Made by a program: the position numbers and the translations under genes. 64,000 nucleotides of DNA from Nemophila menziesii (Eukaryota; Streptophyta; Magnoliopsida; Boraginales; Hydrophyllaceae), in the NCBI GenBank assembly GCA_029959085.1, contig JARWIR010000002.1:78706224-78770223 (forward strand), in the 5' to 3' direction. Of this stretch, positions 9,852 through 20,606 are shown in pieces (the stretch's first letter is position 1; the number at the start of each line of letters is the position of its first letter). The notes beneath the pieces were generated by a model. It was not told the DNA's origin, made no database searches, and was given only the letters and a program-made list of their open reading frames with translations.

Positions 9852-10430
9852 TCAATACAGAGTCGAGATCTTCTGTGTATAATATATATATATAATATAT
9901 TTTTTTGGAAAAAGATACAATACAACGGAAAGAAAGGGATCGTCTAATACCTTGATTTCTACAAGTTCTTTCCAAGAAGTCGAAACTATCACTAACCGGC
10001 CAACACTTTTACTGTGAAATAACAATGTAGGCTCCCCATATTTTGCTACAAAGTCTGCAATTATATTCAATTCACAATTGATGTGAAAAAAATTCAACTT
10101 GGGCATCGCTTCATCTACTTTCTAATCTAAAAAAATATTAGACGGACTCTTCAATAGATTTCTTGACCAGTATTGAGTCCTTGAATAATTTCAAGATTGT
10201 CCGTGTAGAAAGAGCTACTCGCAATATTTAGGCTACCCACTTCCACATTGATAAGATGATGGCCCACGCTTCTACTTCCCAAATCGATTTCACCCTTCCT
10301 TTTTTCAGAATTTTCTTTTCAATAAAACCATCTTTAACAATCGTTATCATCGATGCCACCCCAACTGGCTCCCAATCATTGGTAAAAGAGGCATCATTAA
10401 ACCATGTAAATTCAACTTCATCATTGGATA
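9852..10430 (-). pseudogene. RNase H-like (RVT_3) relic, antisense in copy A
   Basis: On the minus strand the segment reads EVEFTWFNDASFTNDW, then SIWEVEAWAIILSMW, then NFFHINCELNIIADFVAKYG. These match the layout of the plant RNase H-like domain RVT_3: an N-terminal F(F/N)DAS block, an (A)EAWAI helix and a C-terminal RE.N..AD.LAK block. Two stop codons and a frameshift separate them. Such domains end plant LINE ORF2 proteins and also occur as stand-alone genes. Equivalents are 33300-33905 (minus) in copy B and 48660-49240 (plus) in copy C. Confidence 0.65.
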
Positions 10431-10434
10431 TATA

Positions 10435-10474
<40 letters not shown>
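10428..10474. repeat. TA microsatellite
   Basis: An almost pure run of alternating TA lies between the RVT_3 and copia relics. The same position is TA-rich in copy B (33899-33930), copy C (48605-48655) and D3 (63515-63560), but the length differs. Confidence 0.95.
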
Positions 10475-10477
<3 letters not shown>

Positions 10478-10853
10478 AGGAAAAATTACTCTACAAAATT
10501 TAGAAAAACACACATAATATGTCAAATATGAAGCCTAATAATTTTATTTTAATTATGATTTTCAGGTCATTTTTCCATAGTAATTGCAAGTAAGTTCAAG
10601 CATTAGTTAGTAAAGAATACAAGTGTCTCACGCTACTTTTCTCTTTCTATACTTACTATCCTTATTTAAATTTTTTTTACTTAATTATTAGTTAAATTCC
10701 TAGTATTAATAGTTTCATATAAAAATAAAAATTAAAAATATTTACTTGTATGTCTTTGGTTTAACAATGAATATAGAATTTCAAGCTAAAGTACGTATTA
10801 ACTATCTAATCTTTGTGGAGAATGATAAGATAATACTTATTTTTATTATCTGA

Positions 10854-11165
10854 ATGACTCGTACATTTGCAAGAAGTAATTTTTCGAGTGTAGTTTTTGT
10901 ATCACACGTCGGAGGACATCATCCAGATCTGCAATTTAACAAGTTCTTCGATGTTATAGAGTTATACTATTTTTCAAACAAGATATTATATAATGATGAA
11001 GTGAGTTCCACTAGTGGAAATGTGTTTTCCTTAGGTGAAGGAGTTGTATAATGGAAGACTTCCAAACAGGGTTGAATAGCATGATCCACTATGAAATTCA
11101 ACTTCATATTGCTAGAGTTAGATGAGAAAGTACTCAAGTAGACGAGAAGTCTTCTTGCTGATGTG
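10854..11165 (+). pseudogene. Ty1/copia RNase H relic, truncated by Athila insertion
   Basis: The plus strand reads [20 protein letters not shown] near 10970-11050, a decayed version of the copia RNase H signature ...SGYVF.LGGGAVSWKS, followed by a weak match to the next helix. The reading stops where the Athila LTR begins at 11166. The same relic continues uninterrupted in copy B (34300-34900), which shows what lay here before insertion. Confidence 0.7.
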
Positions 11166-12725
11166 TGGTGGTCCTTTGTGTGTTCTAAAAATAATATAAT
11201 AAGTAAAGAGAACCACAACCGCATGTGTACGATTATCCCAAGTAATAATAGTGGTAAACAGGATCGTTCGCAGGGACGGTATGGTTAACTTCAATGCTTA
11301 ACAATTAATAAATGATCGCAATTATGAAAGCAAATAAATGATTTGATAGTTGATTGGATGATTTTTACTAATCCTAAGTAATAAAGACTAATGTAAAAAT
11401 GCAAGTAAATAACTAGACGCAAGTAAATAGAAGTTAGACGCAAATATGAGCAGACAGTACTTGAGAGACGCAAGGATTTCTCCTAACTCTATTTCTTTTC
11501 ATATGTTGTTTAAGGGACAAATTGGTCAATTAACATAGGTCGGGATTCGGGAATCTTTGTACCCCCGTCAGGGTGGACTACGAAGCTATTCTAGGGTGTC
11601 ACAAACCCCGTCAGGGTGATTGTGATCCACCTTCGAATGATTAAGCTAAAAATACCCAATAGGCCATAAGATTAATTACGCTCGTCAGAGTCAAATAATT
11701 TCTATCCTATATTCTGTAATTAATTCTGTATCTAAACCCCCCGTTAAGATGATCCACACGCCACTATGTGGAATAGCTTAGATACGAATACCTGTTATTA
11801 ATTAGCTACTTTAAGAACAGTAAATAATCACAAATTACAGAAACATGTAAAAGACCCAATTTGAATTAAATTAATGAAATCCCAAATCCAATCATATGAA
11901 ATAAAACAAAGTAGGGATTAACCCATGATGCGTTCCCAAGTACTAAATGGGATTAGCTCATAATTAATGAAAAGAAAAAAACTAAATTAAAAGAAGAATT
12001 TATTGTTCATAGAGAGAAAATACAAGGAAGCCTAATTTTGGATAAGGATTGGCTGAGAATCGGAGATATAGACAGTCTCCAGCTCCGTAGCTTCTTCCTT
12101 CTTCCTTGCCATCACTTCTCTCTGATGCTCTGACTTATGAAAATTGAATTGTGTGAAAAACTGAAGTCAAGAGCTCCTTTTATAAGCTCAAAGTCGGAAT
12201 GGGCTTTTAATTAGGGATTAAGTGAATAATAAAAAGTCCAAGTCCACTAATCAGCCCGAAATCCTGTGACTGTTGCACTACCTCCACTAAATCAGCTCTA
12301 ACCGATTCGTTACAACTCCGATTGACCTCAAACCACTTGCAAAATTTCCGTAACTCGATAAGGAATATAATCTCTTCAGATGTCAGCGGCTAAATCAACT
12401 CGTAAGTGTCTCGAAATCAGCATTCTTTGACAGTTTTCCAGATTTGCAGCTCCTCTTTTCGGGATTTAACTTCAAGCTTTGTCTCCATATCACGATCTTT
12501 GACTTTATTCTCGTGTTCCTCTCCTAGATGATATTCAAAACCTACAAACTTTTCACTAAAATACACAATATTACGCGCAAAAGTTTAATAAATTAAAAAC
12601 ACTAGAGTAAACGAGGAAATTCGGATTATTGCATATTTAGCCCAAAAGTCTATCAAATTAATCAAGTAAACACCAAAAGTGATGTCTCCCAAGGGTATAA
12701 AATAAGAACATTTAGGGAGACATCA
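11166..12725 (-). repeat. 3' LTR of the Athila-like element
   Basis: 1560 bp, bounded by TG at 11166 and CA at 12724-12725 on the plus strand. The first 680 bp match 22279-22959 (truncated 5' LTR) at most positions. The outer (U3) end contains an 11 bp inverted repeat, TGATGTCTCCC at 12680 and GGGAGACATCA ending at 12725. Related LTR pieces occur at 44828-45121, 45640-46285 and 60055-61343. A region around 11540-11780 has several copies of a CCCGTCAGGGTGAT-like motif. Confidence 0.9.
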
Positions 12726-12738
12726 AGACCCCCAACTC
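12726..12738 (-). promoter_or_regulatory. Polypurine tract
   Basis: On the minus strand the sequence immediately before the 3' LTR is GAGTTGGGGGTCT, a purine-rich stretch of the type used to prime plus-strand DNA synthesis. The same tract abuts the LTR start in the fragments at 44820 and 46285. Confidence 0.75.
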
Positions 12739-14161
12739 AAATCTTTGTCGTCCGACAAAGTAAAATTAAAAACAAAGGGGTAGAAGCAAACGCAAAGAAG
12801 TAGAAGCTAGCAAATAAACCTAAAGCAATTCTTAAGATAAATTTCATATAGCAGACTCTAGAAACTAATATACACATACATCTATAATTCAAAATCAAAC
12901 ACAAATAATCTCAATCATAAAATTAAATTCGCAATGCTTGAAGGTTACACTTGTACTCATCTCTGTATGATGGGTATATGATGTTCATCAATCCTACTTC
13001 GCTTTGAACGCTCCACCTAGCATATTTCCTATCAACAGAATCATAAATTCACTATGCACTTAGGAATCACGAGGACTTTACGGTTTTAATATAGGCTTAA
13101 GGACGGTGTGGGTATTTATTTGGTAAATTTGAAGTCAGCTTTTGGCTCTCTCCTCACTTACCATCAACAATGTCCTCGAACTTGAGTTTACGCTCAAATA
13201 ATTTCTTACTCGCCCATTTACGCAACCATTTAGCGTCTCATGTCTACCCATTACAAATAAGATGATTTTCATAAAATTCCACTTTGACGGATGTTTATTC
13301 TTTTTCTTTTCTTTTTCTCTTTTTTTTGTACAGTTTGTAAACCGGGTTCCCGGTTCCTACTGTAATGGATTTTCAACTTTTTATTCTTTTCTCTCTTTTT
13401 CAATTTTTTTTTCAATCCCGCAAAGGGTTACAATAAGTATAATCATCTGCAATTGCGCTACAACATAAACATATATATCCCTTCCCAATAAATTTCCCAT
13501 AAGTGGACCCACCACCACAAACTCAAGCTCGAAACATGTCTCAGGATCGTGATTCAAGTGCGGGTCATATGGTAATGCCTAATAATCTAAGGGATAATGG
13601 GCTTATATCGTGGCTACAAAGAAAAGGCTAAAGGCTCAAAGTGGGCTAAGACGGATTAACATTTAATACAAGGGATAAAATGCTAAAAATGTCACAAATG
13701 GCTAACAAAGAACTGCCCCTATCATTTTCCTAAGTATATAGCTCGTCTTTAGTTCATATCTAGGTGGGTTCTCTACTAATTAGGATTTCACGTTCTACAC
13801 ACCAAACATATTCCTTAAGTACAAGCTTACTTCATTTGTATTGTTCATTAATTTTTCCTATCAATTACCTACGTTTGCATGCAATTCTAAATGTGTTTTA
13901 TATCAATCCCTAAAGTCCACTATTTACTATCATAGATTTATCAAAAGTATGCTAAAAGGGGATATTTGAAATCTTCTACAGTCAAACGCAACTCCGAAAT
14001 CATTTTATTGAAAGCAAATAAAACACAGAACACATAAAAAACTGGGATGATGCAACGAACCCCACCCCAAACTCAAAAGTGAGCTGTGTCCCCACGACTC
14101 GAAAAAGACTCAAAACAAATAAACTAATCTACACCAAAAAGAAAGGATTAGAAAATGTATC
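12739..14161 (-). other. Athila 3' non-coding region
   Basis: No gene is visible between the env-position ORF and the polypurine tract. The stretch includes a pyrimidine-rich block (13300-13420) and one AACCGGG/CCCGGTT dyad (13339-13356). Parts recur in 44567-44830, 45240-45605 and 46290-47291, which identifies those fragments as the same family. Confidence 0.8.
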
Positions 14162-15517
14162 TTAACCAGCGCGTGGCTGGTTACCGGTGTTGCGTTCTGG
14201 ACCCTTAGCACGCATAAGAACATCATAAGTTGCGTTTTGAAGTGTGTTCACGCCAAGAATTAAATTTCGGATAAGGTCCAGCTCTTTGGTAACGTTTCCT
14301 AAAGTGGCAATCATCTTCTCTTGATTCTCTTCCAACACCCTAATTTTGGATTCCAACTCATGATTATTATTTGCCATCTTCTTTGGTGGAGGAGCTCTAG
14401 GAGTTCTCACAGCTCGTGTTGCTTCATCATGAATATTCTGAATCGTACTTAATGCCATGCTCACTCCAACTGTAACACCGTCAACCTCTGCGTTCCTACG
14501 CGGGATTTTTGCGTCTAGGCACAAAGTAGTGATAGTACAAGGAAACTTGATATTTTGTTGTTTCATTGGAGCTTTCACGAATTCCATGATGGTGTTATAA
14601 ATAATTCGAGCAACATTCATAGATTTCTCCTCAGTAACACACTTGATAAAAATTATATGTTCCTTCTTCAACTCGGACGTGTGTTTAATTCCAAAGAATG
14701 TAGGGATTATGAAACGAGACCAAACCTTAGCACGAGGCGTTAAATTACTGCTGTAAAATTTTCCAGGATACCTTTCTCCATCCGGAATTGGGCTAGCCCC
14801 ATTAATAAGCAACGTTACCCAAAGGGATTCATAATCGAAAGAAGGATCATTAAGGGATTCTTGGAACGGACATAATCCAGTAAAGTTTGGTAATTTCAAT
14901 GATTTTCGAATAAGTTCAATAGAAAAGGGAACTAACTTTTTGCGAATTTCAATTGCCTCACGGGAAATGGCTAAACCTTCATAAAATTCTCGCACCAAGG
15001 TAGGAATAAACTCAAGCTTCCTTTCTCTCAATTCTTTCCAACCAAACTTGTCACAAGCAATAGCATATTCTTTAAAAGCACTACTCATAATACCCTTAGG
15101 AAAGTCCATATCCTCACCAAACTTCAAAAATTTAATTCTATCACGAACCTGATCATTCCATGAAGTGTAAACCCTCTTTGGCTTATGGGCACACATCTTT
15201 TTACGCGGAGGTTTCTGTTGAACTGGTACTTCCGGAATTTCTTGTTCGCTCTCATCCTTAATTTCTTTTTCAATCTCATGTTCATGTTCTTCCTCACTTT
15301 CTGATACATCAATTAATCATCTCTTCTTCGGATTAGTCTGACCTGTGATTTCTTTTCTCTTGGGAGCAAGCTTAACCTCTTCGGTCTTGCATTTTGGACG
15401 CGAATCAGGAATCTCAATAGCTTGTTCTTGAGTACCACCAATGGTGGTTCTTCTTCTAGGAGCAGTTCTTCGAAAATCACCGGTTACATTAGTCATCTCT
15501 TTCCACCCCAAACTCAA
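14162..15517 (-). pseudogene. Athila env-position ORF ('putative plant transposon protein')
   Basis: Minus-strand frame from 15517 (or ATG at 15496) to the stop at 14164-14162, about 450 codons with a single TGA at 15319-15317. The N-terminus is basic and then acidic (RRTAPRRRTT; SESEEEHEHEIEKE). The middle holds the blocks RERKLEFIPTLVREFYEGL and TPRAKVWSRFIIPTFFGIKH. The C-terminus looks like a coiled coil (LESKIRVLEENQEKMIATLG). This matches the ORF that Athila elements carry after integrase, often called env-like or 'putative plant transposon protein'. I see no signal peptide or membrane-spanning segment, so an envelope role is not supported here. Confidence 0.75.
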
Positions 15518-15867
15518 AACTTCAAATAGTGAGAAGCTAGAGAAAAGCTTAGAACTTTGATGTTTTGAGGTTTAGGAATTGGAGATTAAGGTGGAATATG
15601 AGATTTGTAAGGGTTAATTGATGTGGGAAAAGCAAGAATTGGGTGAAGAACAATCTTGGTGAAAAACTAAGGATTTGATGATATTTTGGAGAGGGGGTGA
15701 GTTGATTTTGTGTTTTTGTGGTGAAAGAGGGTAGTATTTTATGGTTTTTATAGGTGTTGATGATGATTTTCGGAGGTGGGAAGGTGATGGAAGCGTTTTT
15801 GGTAAAAACTTGCAGAAGAGGCTAAGAAAAGTAGGTCAAAGAGGCCAAAACCGCCTCATCACAGAAG

Positions 15868-16277
15868 AAACCGGGTTCCCGGTTTGTGATAACCGGGTTC
15901 CCGGTTTCGCGTCGCTGTGTCTGCGTGAAAAAATTACTTAATTAATTTTTTTTTTACCTCTTACGCAATAAATGGCTGGACCCCATAACGCTGGGTCAGA
16001 ACTTTCGACATTTTCCAGCTCACGAAACCGGGTACTAGGTTTGTGAAAAACCAGGGCCACGGTTCGCGTCGAGTCGCAATTGGAGACGCAACATGTTGAC
16101 GCAATAAATGGCGGGCCCCAAAACGCTGGCTCAGAAAAATCAGAAAATTACAGCTCGAAAACCGGGTTCCCAGTTTTTTAAAACCGGGTTCCCGGTTTTT
16201 GTTGACTTCGCGAACCAAGACGCCAACCTCTTGCGTGTGGAGGGTTGGGCACAGCGTTGAAACCGGGTTCCCGGTTT
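15868..16277. repeat. Array of AACCGGG-TT-CCCGGTT dyads in a tandem repeat
   Basis: Copies of AAACCGGGTTCCCGGTTT or one- to three-base variants lie at 15868-15885, 15891-15907, 16025-16042, 16159-16176, 16181-16198 and 16260-16277, with a poorer one at about 16047-16064. Each is an inverted repeat with a 2-base centre. They are embedded in a roughly 137 bp tandem repeat whose units begin ACGCAATAAATGGC at about 15963 and 16099. The array lies between integrase and the env-position ORF. Its placement suggests a regulatory or RNA-structure role, but none is shown. Confidence 0.85.
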
Positions 16278-16512
16278 TCCACTGGAAAACCAACCCTTTT
16301 TCTTCTATTTTCCACCTTTCGACCCCAAACTCATGACCTTTTTACCCCTGGAATCATCAAAAACAACTACCCTTACTCATTTCTTACGAATAAACACTAA
16401 TTGAACGAAAAAATCAAACTAATTTACACTACAAAAATTAAAAACTCAGATTAATATACAATGAATTGGCTTTTGTTTAACGTCGTTAATCTCGACGGGT
16501 TACCTCACGCTT

Positions 16513-17433
16513 CTAAGGAGCTTCGAGGAGATACATGACCTCCCCGGGATATGGATCTTCCCAGCGGTTGGTATCTTCACCTCCATGGTATATCTTTAAA
16601 TGATGACCGTTCACCATGAAGGTGCGGTTCTCGAGTGGATGTTCTATTTCTATCTCCCCATAAGGTGTAACTTTGGTCACAATGTATGGACCCGACCACT
16701 TAGACCTTAACTTACTTGGATAATTGCTGAACTTTGAGTTATACTTCAATACTTTTTGACCCACTTCAAAGTTCTTCACACGAATCCGATTGTCATGCCA
16801 TTTCTTAGTGTTTTCTTTGTAGAGTTTAGCATTTTCATAGGCATTCAATCGGAATTCATCAAGTTCGTTGAGCTTCATCATACGATTCTCTCCGGCTAAG
16901 GTCGGATCTAAGTTCAACTGCGCAATTGCCCAATAGGCACCCATTTCAAGCTCAAGAGGTAAGTGACAAGCCTTACCATACACCATACGATACGGAGACG
17001 CACCAACTGGAGTTTTGAACGTAGTACGATAGGCCCACAACGCGTCATCTAACTTCATTGACCAATCTTTTCTTGTAGGACCAACAGTCTTCTCTATGAT
17101 TGACTTTACTTCACGATTCAAAACTTCAGCTTGACCATTGGATTGTGGATGATATGCAGTAGATACACGGTGTCTCACTCCATACTTCTCTAGAACAGTC
17201 TTCAAATACTTATTAACGAAATGAGATCCTCCATCGCTAATAATTACTCTAGGTGTACCATGTCTAGTGAAGATATGTGATTTTAAGAACTTAATCACCA
17301 CTCGTGAATCATTAGTTGGTAGAGCCACAGCTTCTACCCATTTAGACACGTAATCACCAGCTAATAAGATGTAGAGGTTACCATTTGAAGGAACGAACGG
17401 ACCCATAAAATCTATACCCCAAACATCAAATAT
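16513..17433 (-). pseudogene. Integrase core and C-terminus (Athila pol)
   Basis: This minus-strand frame runs on from the preceding ORF after one in-frame TAA (17436-17434), through [10 protein letters not shown]. The catalytic triad region is visible: DYVSKWVEA (first Asp), [10 protein letters not shown] (second Asp; the usual DNG is DGG) and [14 protein letters not shown] (Glu). The C-terminal domain includes [20 protein letters not shown], and the frame ends EVMYLLEAP. Integrase would insert the retrotransposon cDNA. The domain is complete except for the stop at its start. Confidence 0.9.
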
Positions 17434-18915
17434 TTAAACTTCCAACACATTATTACGTGGCATTTCATCCCTCTTGGATATATTTCCGGTAAACTGCCAT
17501 CTCTCGCATTTCTTCACATAATTATGACAATCTTTCACAAGTGTAGGCCAGTAAAAACCGGATTGGAATAAATTAGCAGCAGTTCTATCACCCTTGAAGT
17601 GTCCTCCGTAGAGTGAATCATGACACCCAGCTATAATCGCATCTGTTTCTTCCTTGGCTACACATCTTCTTACCATTTGGTCAGCACATACTTCGTAGAG
17701 GAAAGGATCCTCCCAAAAGAACTGTCTAGCATGATGAGCTAACCTCTTTCTGTCTGGATAAGTGGATCCTTCAGGAAAAGAACCACATACAATTAAATTT
17801 GCAATCTCTGCATACCAAGGAGCTTCACAATCACGAACAACAAATAAACTCTCATCAGGAAATTCTTCTCTAACTACATCTATTCCACCATTTGATTCTG
17901 AGCCTTCAAGACGAGATAGATGATCTGCAACCTGATTCTCACAACCCTTTCTATCCTTACTCTCTAAATCGAATTCCTGAAGTAATAAAACCCATCTGAT
18001 CAACCTCAGTTTAGCATCTTTCTTTTCCATAACATATCTGATAGCTGAATGATCTGTATAAACAATAACTTTCGCTCCAAGAAGATAAGAGCAAAACTTA
18101 TCGAATGAATACACAACTGCTAGCAATTCTTTCTCCGTAACTGTATAATTAATTTGAGCACCTTTGAAAGTCTTACTAGCATAATAAATCGAATGAAATA
18201 TCTTATCTTTTCTTTGTCCCAATACAGCTCCCATACACAAATCACTAGCATCACACATAACTTCAAAAGGAAAACTCCAATCTGGAGGTAATACTATAGG
18301 AGCAGAAATAAGCTTTTCTTTGATTGCTTGGAAAGCCGCTAAGCAAGCTTCATCAAAAAGGAATTTGGAGTCCTTCTCAAGTAAGTTACATAGCTGTTTA
18401 ACAATCTTAGAAAAGTCTTTAATGAAACGCCTATAAAAGCCAACATGGCCAACAAAACTTCTTACCCCTTTAACAAAAATGGGAGGGGGAAGATTTTTAA
18501 TTACCTCTATCTTCGCTCTATCAACTTCTAACCCAGCACTTGAAACCTTGTGACCCAGAACTATACCTTCACGAACCATGAAATGACACTTCTCCCAGTT
18601 TAAGACCAAATCTGTTTCCTTGCATCTAATTAACACTTTCTCCAAGTTATGTAAACATTTATCAAAATCATCATCAAACACAGATAAATCATCCATAAAA
18701 ACTTCAAGATAATTATCAATCATATCCCAGAAGATAGCCATCATACATCTCTGAAAGGTAGCAGGTGCATTACACAACCCAAATGGCATTCTGCGATATG
18801 AAAAAGTACCAAAGGGAAATGTAAATGTTGTTTTATGTTGATCTTCTGGAGCCACATAGATCTGATTATACCCAGAATAGCCATCTAAGAAATAATAGTA
18901 CTCTATACCAGCCAA
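17434..18915 (-). pseudogene. RT core, RNase H and integrase zinc finger (Athila pol)
   Basis: The minus-strand frame begins within the RT domain: DGYSGYNQI, then [15 protein letters not shown] and FMDDLSVF (the YXDD-type catalytic motif with Asp-Asp kept). RNase H follows with [18 protein letters not shown] and YTDHSAIRY. The integrase zinc-binding region comes last (CHDSLYGGH...[11 protein letters not shown]). The frame overlaps the preceding piece by 13 bases in another frame, marking a frameshift at about 18905. It ends at a premature TAA (17436-17434). Reverse transcription and template removal are the expected roles. Confidence 0.92.
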
Positions 18916-19751
18916 TTATCTAACATCTGATCAATGAAGGGCAGGGGGAAGTGATCTTTCCTGGTGGCCTTATTCAATTTCTGGTAATCCATACAAACTT
19001 TCCATCCAACAACCGTTCTTGAAGGAATGGCTTCATTCTGAGCATTTAGAACAGTTGTAATTCCTCCTTTCTTTGGCACACATTGAACAGGACTCACCCA
19101 TTCACTACTCGAGATGGGATAGATAATGCCCGCGTCTAACAGCTTGATGACTTCGTTCTTCACTACCTCTTTCATAGCAGGCATTAATCTTCTTTGACCT
19201 TCAACTGAGCGTGCGTTATCATCTTCAAGTATGATTTTTTGTTGACAATAGGATGGACTAATGCCTTTGATGTCACCAATCGTCCATCCTATCGCCTCTT
19301 TGTTGGCTCTTAACACACGCAACAGTTTATCTTCTTGAGGTCCTGTTAAATTTGTTAAAACAATAACAGGTAGAGTTTCATTAGTACCTAAATATGCATA
19401 CGTCAAGTGTGCTGGTAATGGCTTTTCTTCCAACTGCGGAGGAAATTCGATTGACGGCTTATTTTTAGAAACAATCTTCCCCGGTTCTGTCACAGGTTCA
19501 TAGGCAGGACTCCTATACTTGGGATTCTCATAATTGATTGTTGCCACTGTTTTGGCAAGCTCTTCCATGAACTCAGGTACATCAATAGTTAAAGCTGCCT
19601 GCAAGATATAATCATAAGTAAATTCATTATATACCTCTTGCGTTGCATGCTCAACTACATCCATTCGAAAGCAATCTTCTTGAGAATCTGGAAACTTCAT
19701 AGATCGGAACACATTAAATTTGACCTCCTCGTCTTGGATTCTCATCGTCAA
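18903..19751 (-). pseudogene. Reverse transcriptase N-terminal part (Athila pol)
   Basis: After two in-frame stops (about 19752-19763) the minus-strand polyprotein frame continues with MTMRIQDEEVKFNVF, the linker, and then the RT start: LLDAGIIYPISSSEWVSPVQ, CVPKKGG and CMDYQKLNKATRKDHFPLPF. It ends after DQMLD because of a frameshift at about 18905 that moves the rest of RT into the next frame. The blocks are textbook for Ty3/gypsy RT. Confidence 0.9.
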
Positions 19752-19760
19752 TTAACTATT

Positions 19761-20606
19761 CTATACATCAATTAAGGTACGCCCCGTGGCTAGGAATGGT
19801 CTTCCCAAAATAATGGGGACATTCCTATCCGCGTCGTATTCAAGAATAACAAAATCAACGGGAAATACTAAAGCACGTGCCTTAACGAGGACATCTTTAA
19901 TTCGACCTTCCGGATGTGCAAGAGATCGATCCTCCATTTGCAAGACCATAGAAGTAGGTCTTGCTTCACCAATATTCAGTTTATCAAAGATCGATTTGGG
20001 CATAAGATTGATGCTTGCACCCAAATCACATAGTGCCTTACCTTTCCATTCCTTTCCAATTGATATCGAAATTGTGAAACTCCCAGGATCAAGTAACTTT
20101 GGAGGTAATTTGCTTTCACAAATAGCACTACATTCTTCAGGAAGACCAACCATCTCATTATCACAATACGGCCTTTTGTTGGTGAGGGCCCTTTTTAAGA
20201 ACTTTGCGTATTTGGGAACATCCCTAATAGCTTGTAACAATGGAATATTAATATTGAGGCCACTCACCTTGTTCAAGAATCTTTGATAATCGGCCATATC
20301 ACCCTTTTTCTGAACTCGAGATGGAAATGGTGGAGGAGGGCGATTGATTATAACATCATCCTTATTCTTTGGAACCTCAACCGGCCTCTCTATTTCTTCA
20401 ACCTCAACATCTTTCTCTTTCTCAACCACACCATTTTCTTTTCTTTGAACTTCTTTCTCTTTCATAACTGGAAAAGGAGGTGGAGGGAGGTTCTTACCAC
20501 TTTTGAGAGTAACAGCTTTGCAATCTTCATGTTGTCTCAGATTTTTCTGTGTCACTAGGGAGTTACCCTTGTGGACGCTAATTAAGTTGTTTTGAGATTT
20601 GAGCAA
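19761..20606 (-). pseudogene. Aspartic protease region (Athila pol)
   Basis: The minus-strand frame contains a proline-rich linker (RPPPPFPSRVQKKGD), a conserved block FLNKVSGLNINIPLLQAI, the protease active site ALCDLGASINLMP and the second conserved region VPIILGRPFLATG. DLGAS rather than DTGA is characteristic of Athila/Tat proteases. The start overlaps the end of gag in a shifted frame (about 20585), and the end is a TAG in a position where the family reads on. Its role is cleavage of the Gag-Pol precursor. Confidence 0.88.

Larger units (their letters stand above)
7781..11165 (+). repeat. Composite repeat copy A, right part
   Basis: Matches 31590-34600 (copy B) and, inverted, 47960-51400 (copy C). 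It begins with a conserved TATA-like and leader region (TATTTATAAATC; CCTCCTACAAATATACACAC), followed by exon-like relics, an antisense RVT_3 relic, a TA microsatellite and a copia RNase H relic. It ends abruptly where the Athila element has inserted at 11166. Between about 8890 and 9490 I see only AT-rich sequence without coding signal, shared with the other copies. Confidence 0.8.

Noticed and set aside
10428..10474. TA run considered as a promoter or replication element
   Set aside because: Length and purity vary between copies as expected for a simple microsatellite.
11540..11780. Regular CCCGTCAGGGTGAT-like motifs considered as a CRISPR-type array
   Set aside because: Spacing and sequence are irregular, they lie within a plant LTR, and they recur in every LTR copy. 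They are LTR-internal repeats.
15741..16293. Two open frames of 66 and 110 codons over the dyad repeats
   Set aside because: Both derive from the CCGGGTTCCCGG repeats (repeated PGF/TGFPV-like words) on opposite strands, and neither shows a domain.
19786..20286. 166-codon plus-strand open frame
   Set aside because: Antisense shadow of the Athila protease region. It has no motif of its own.
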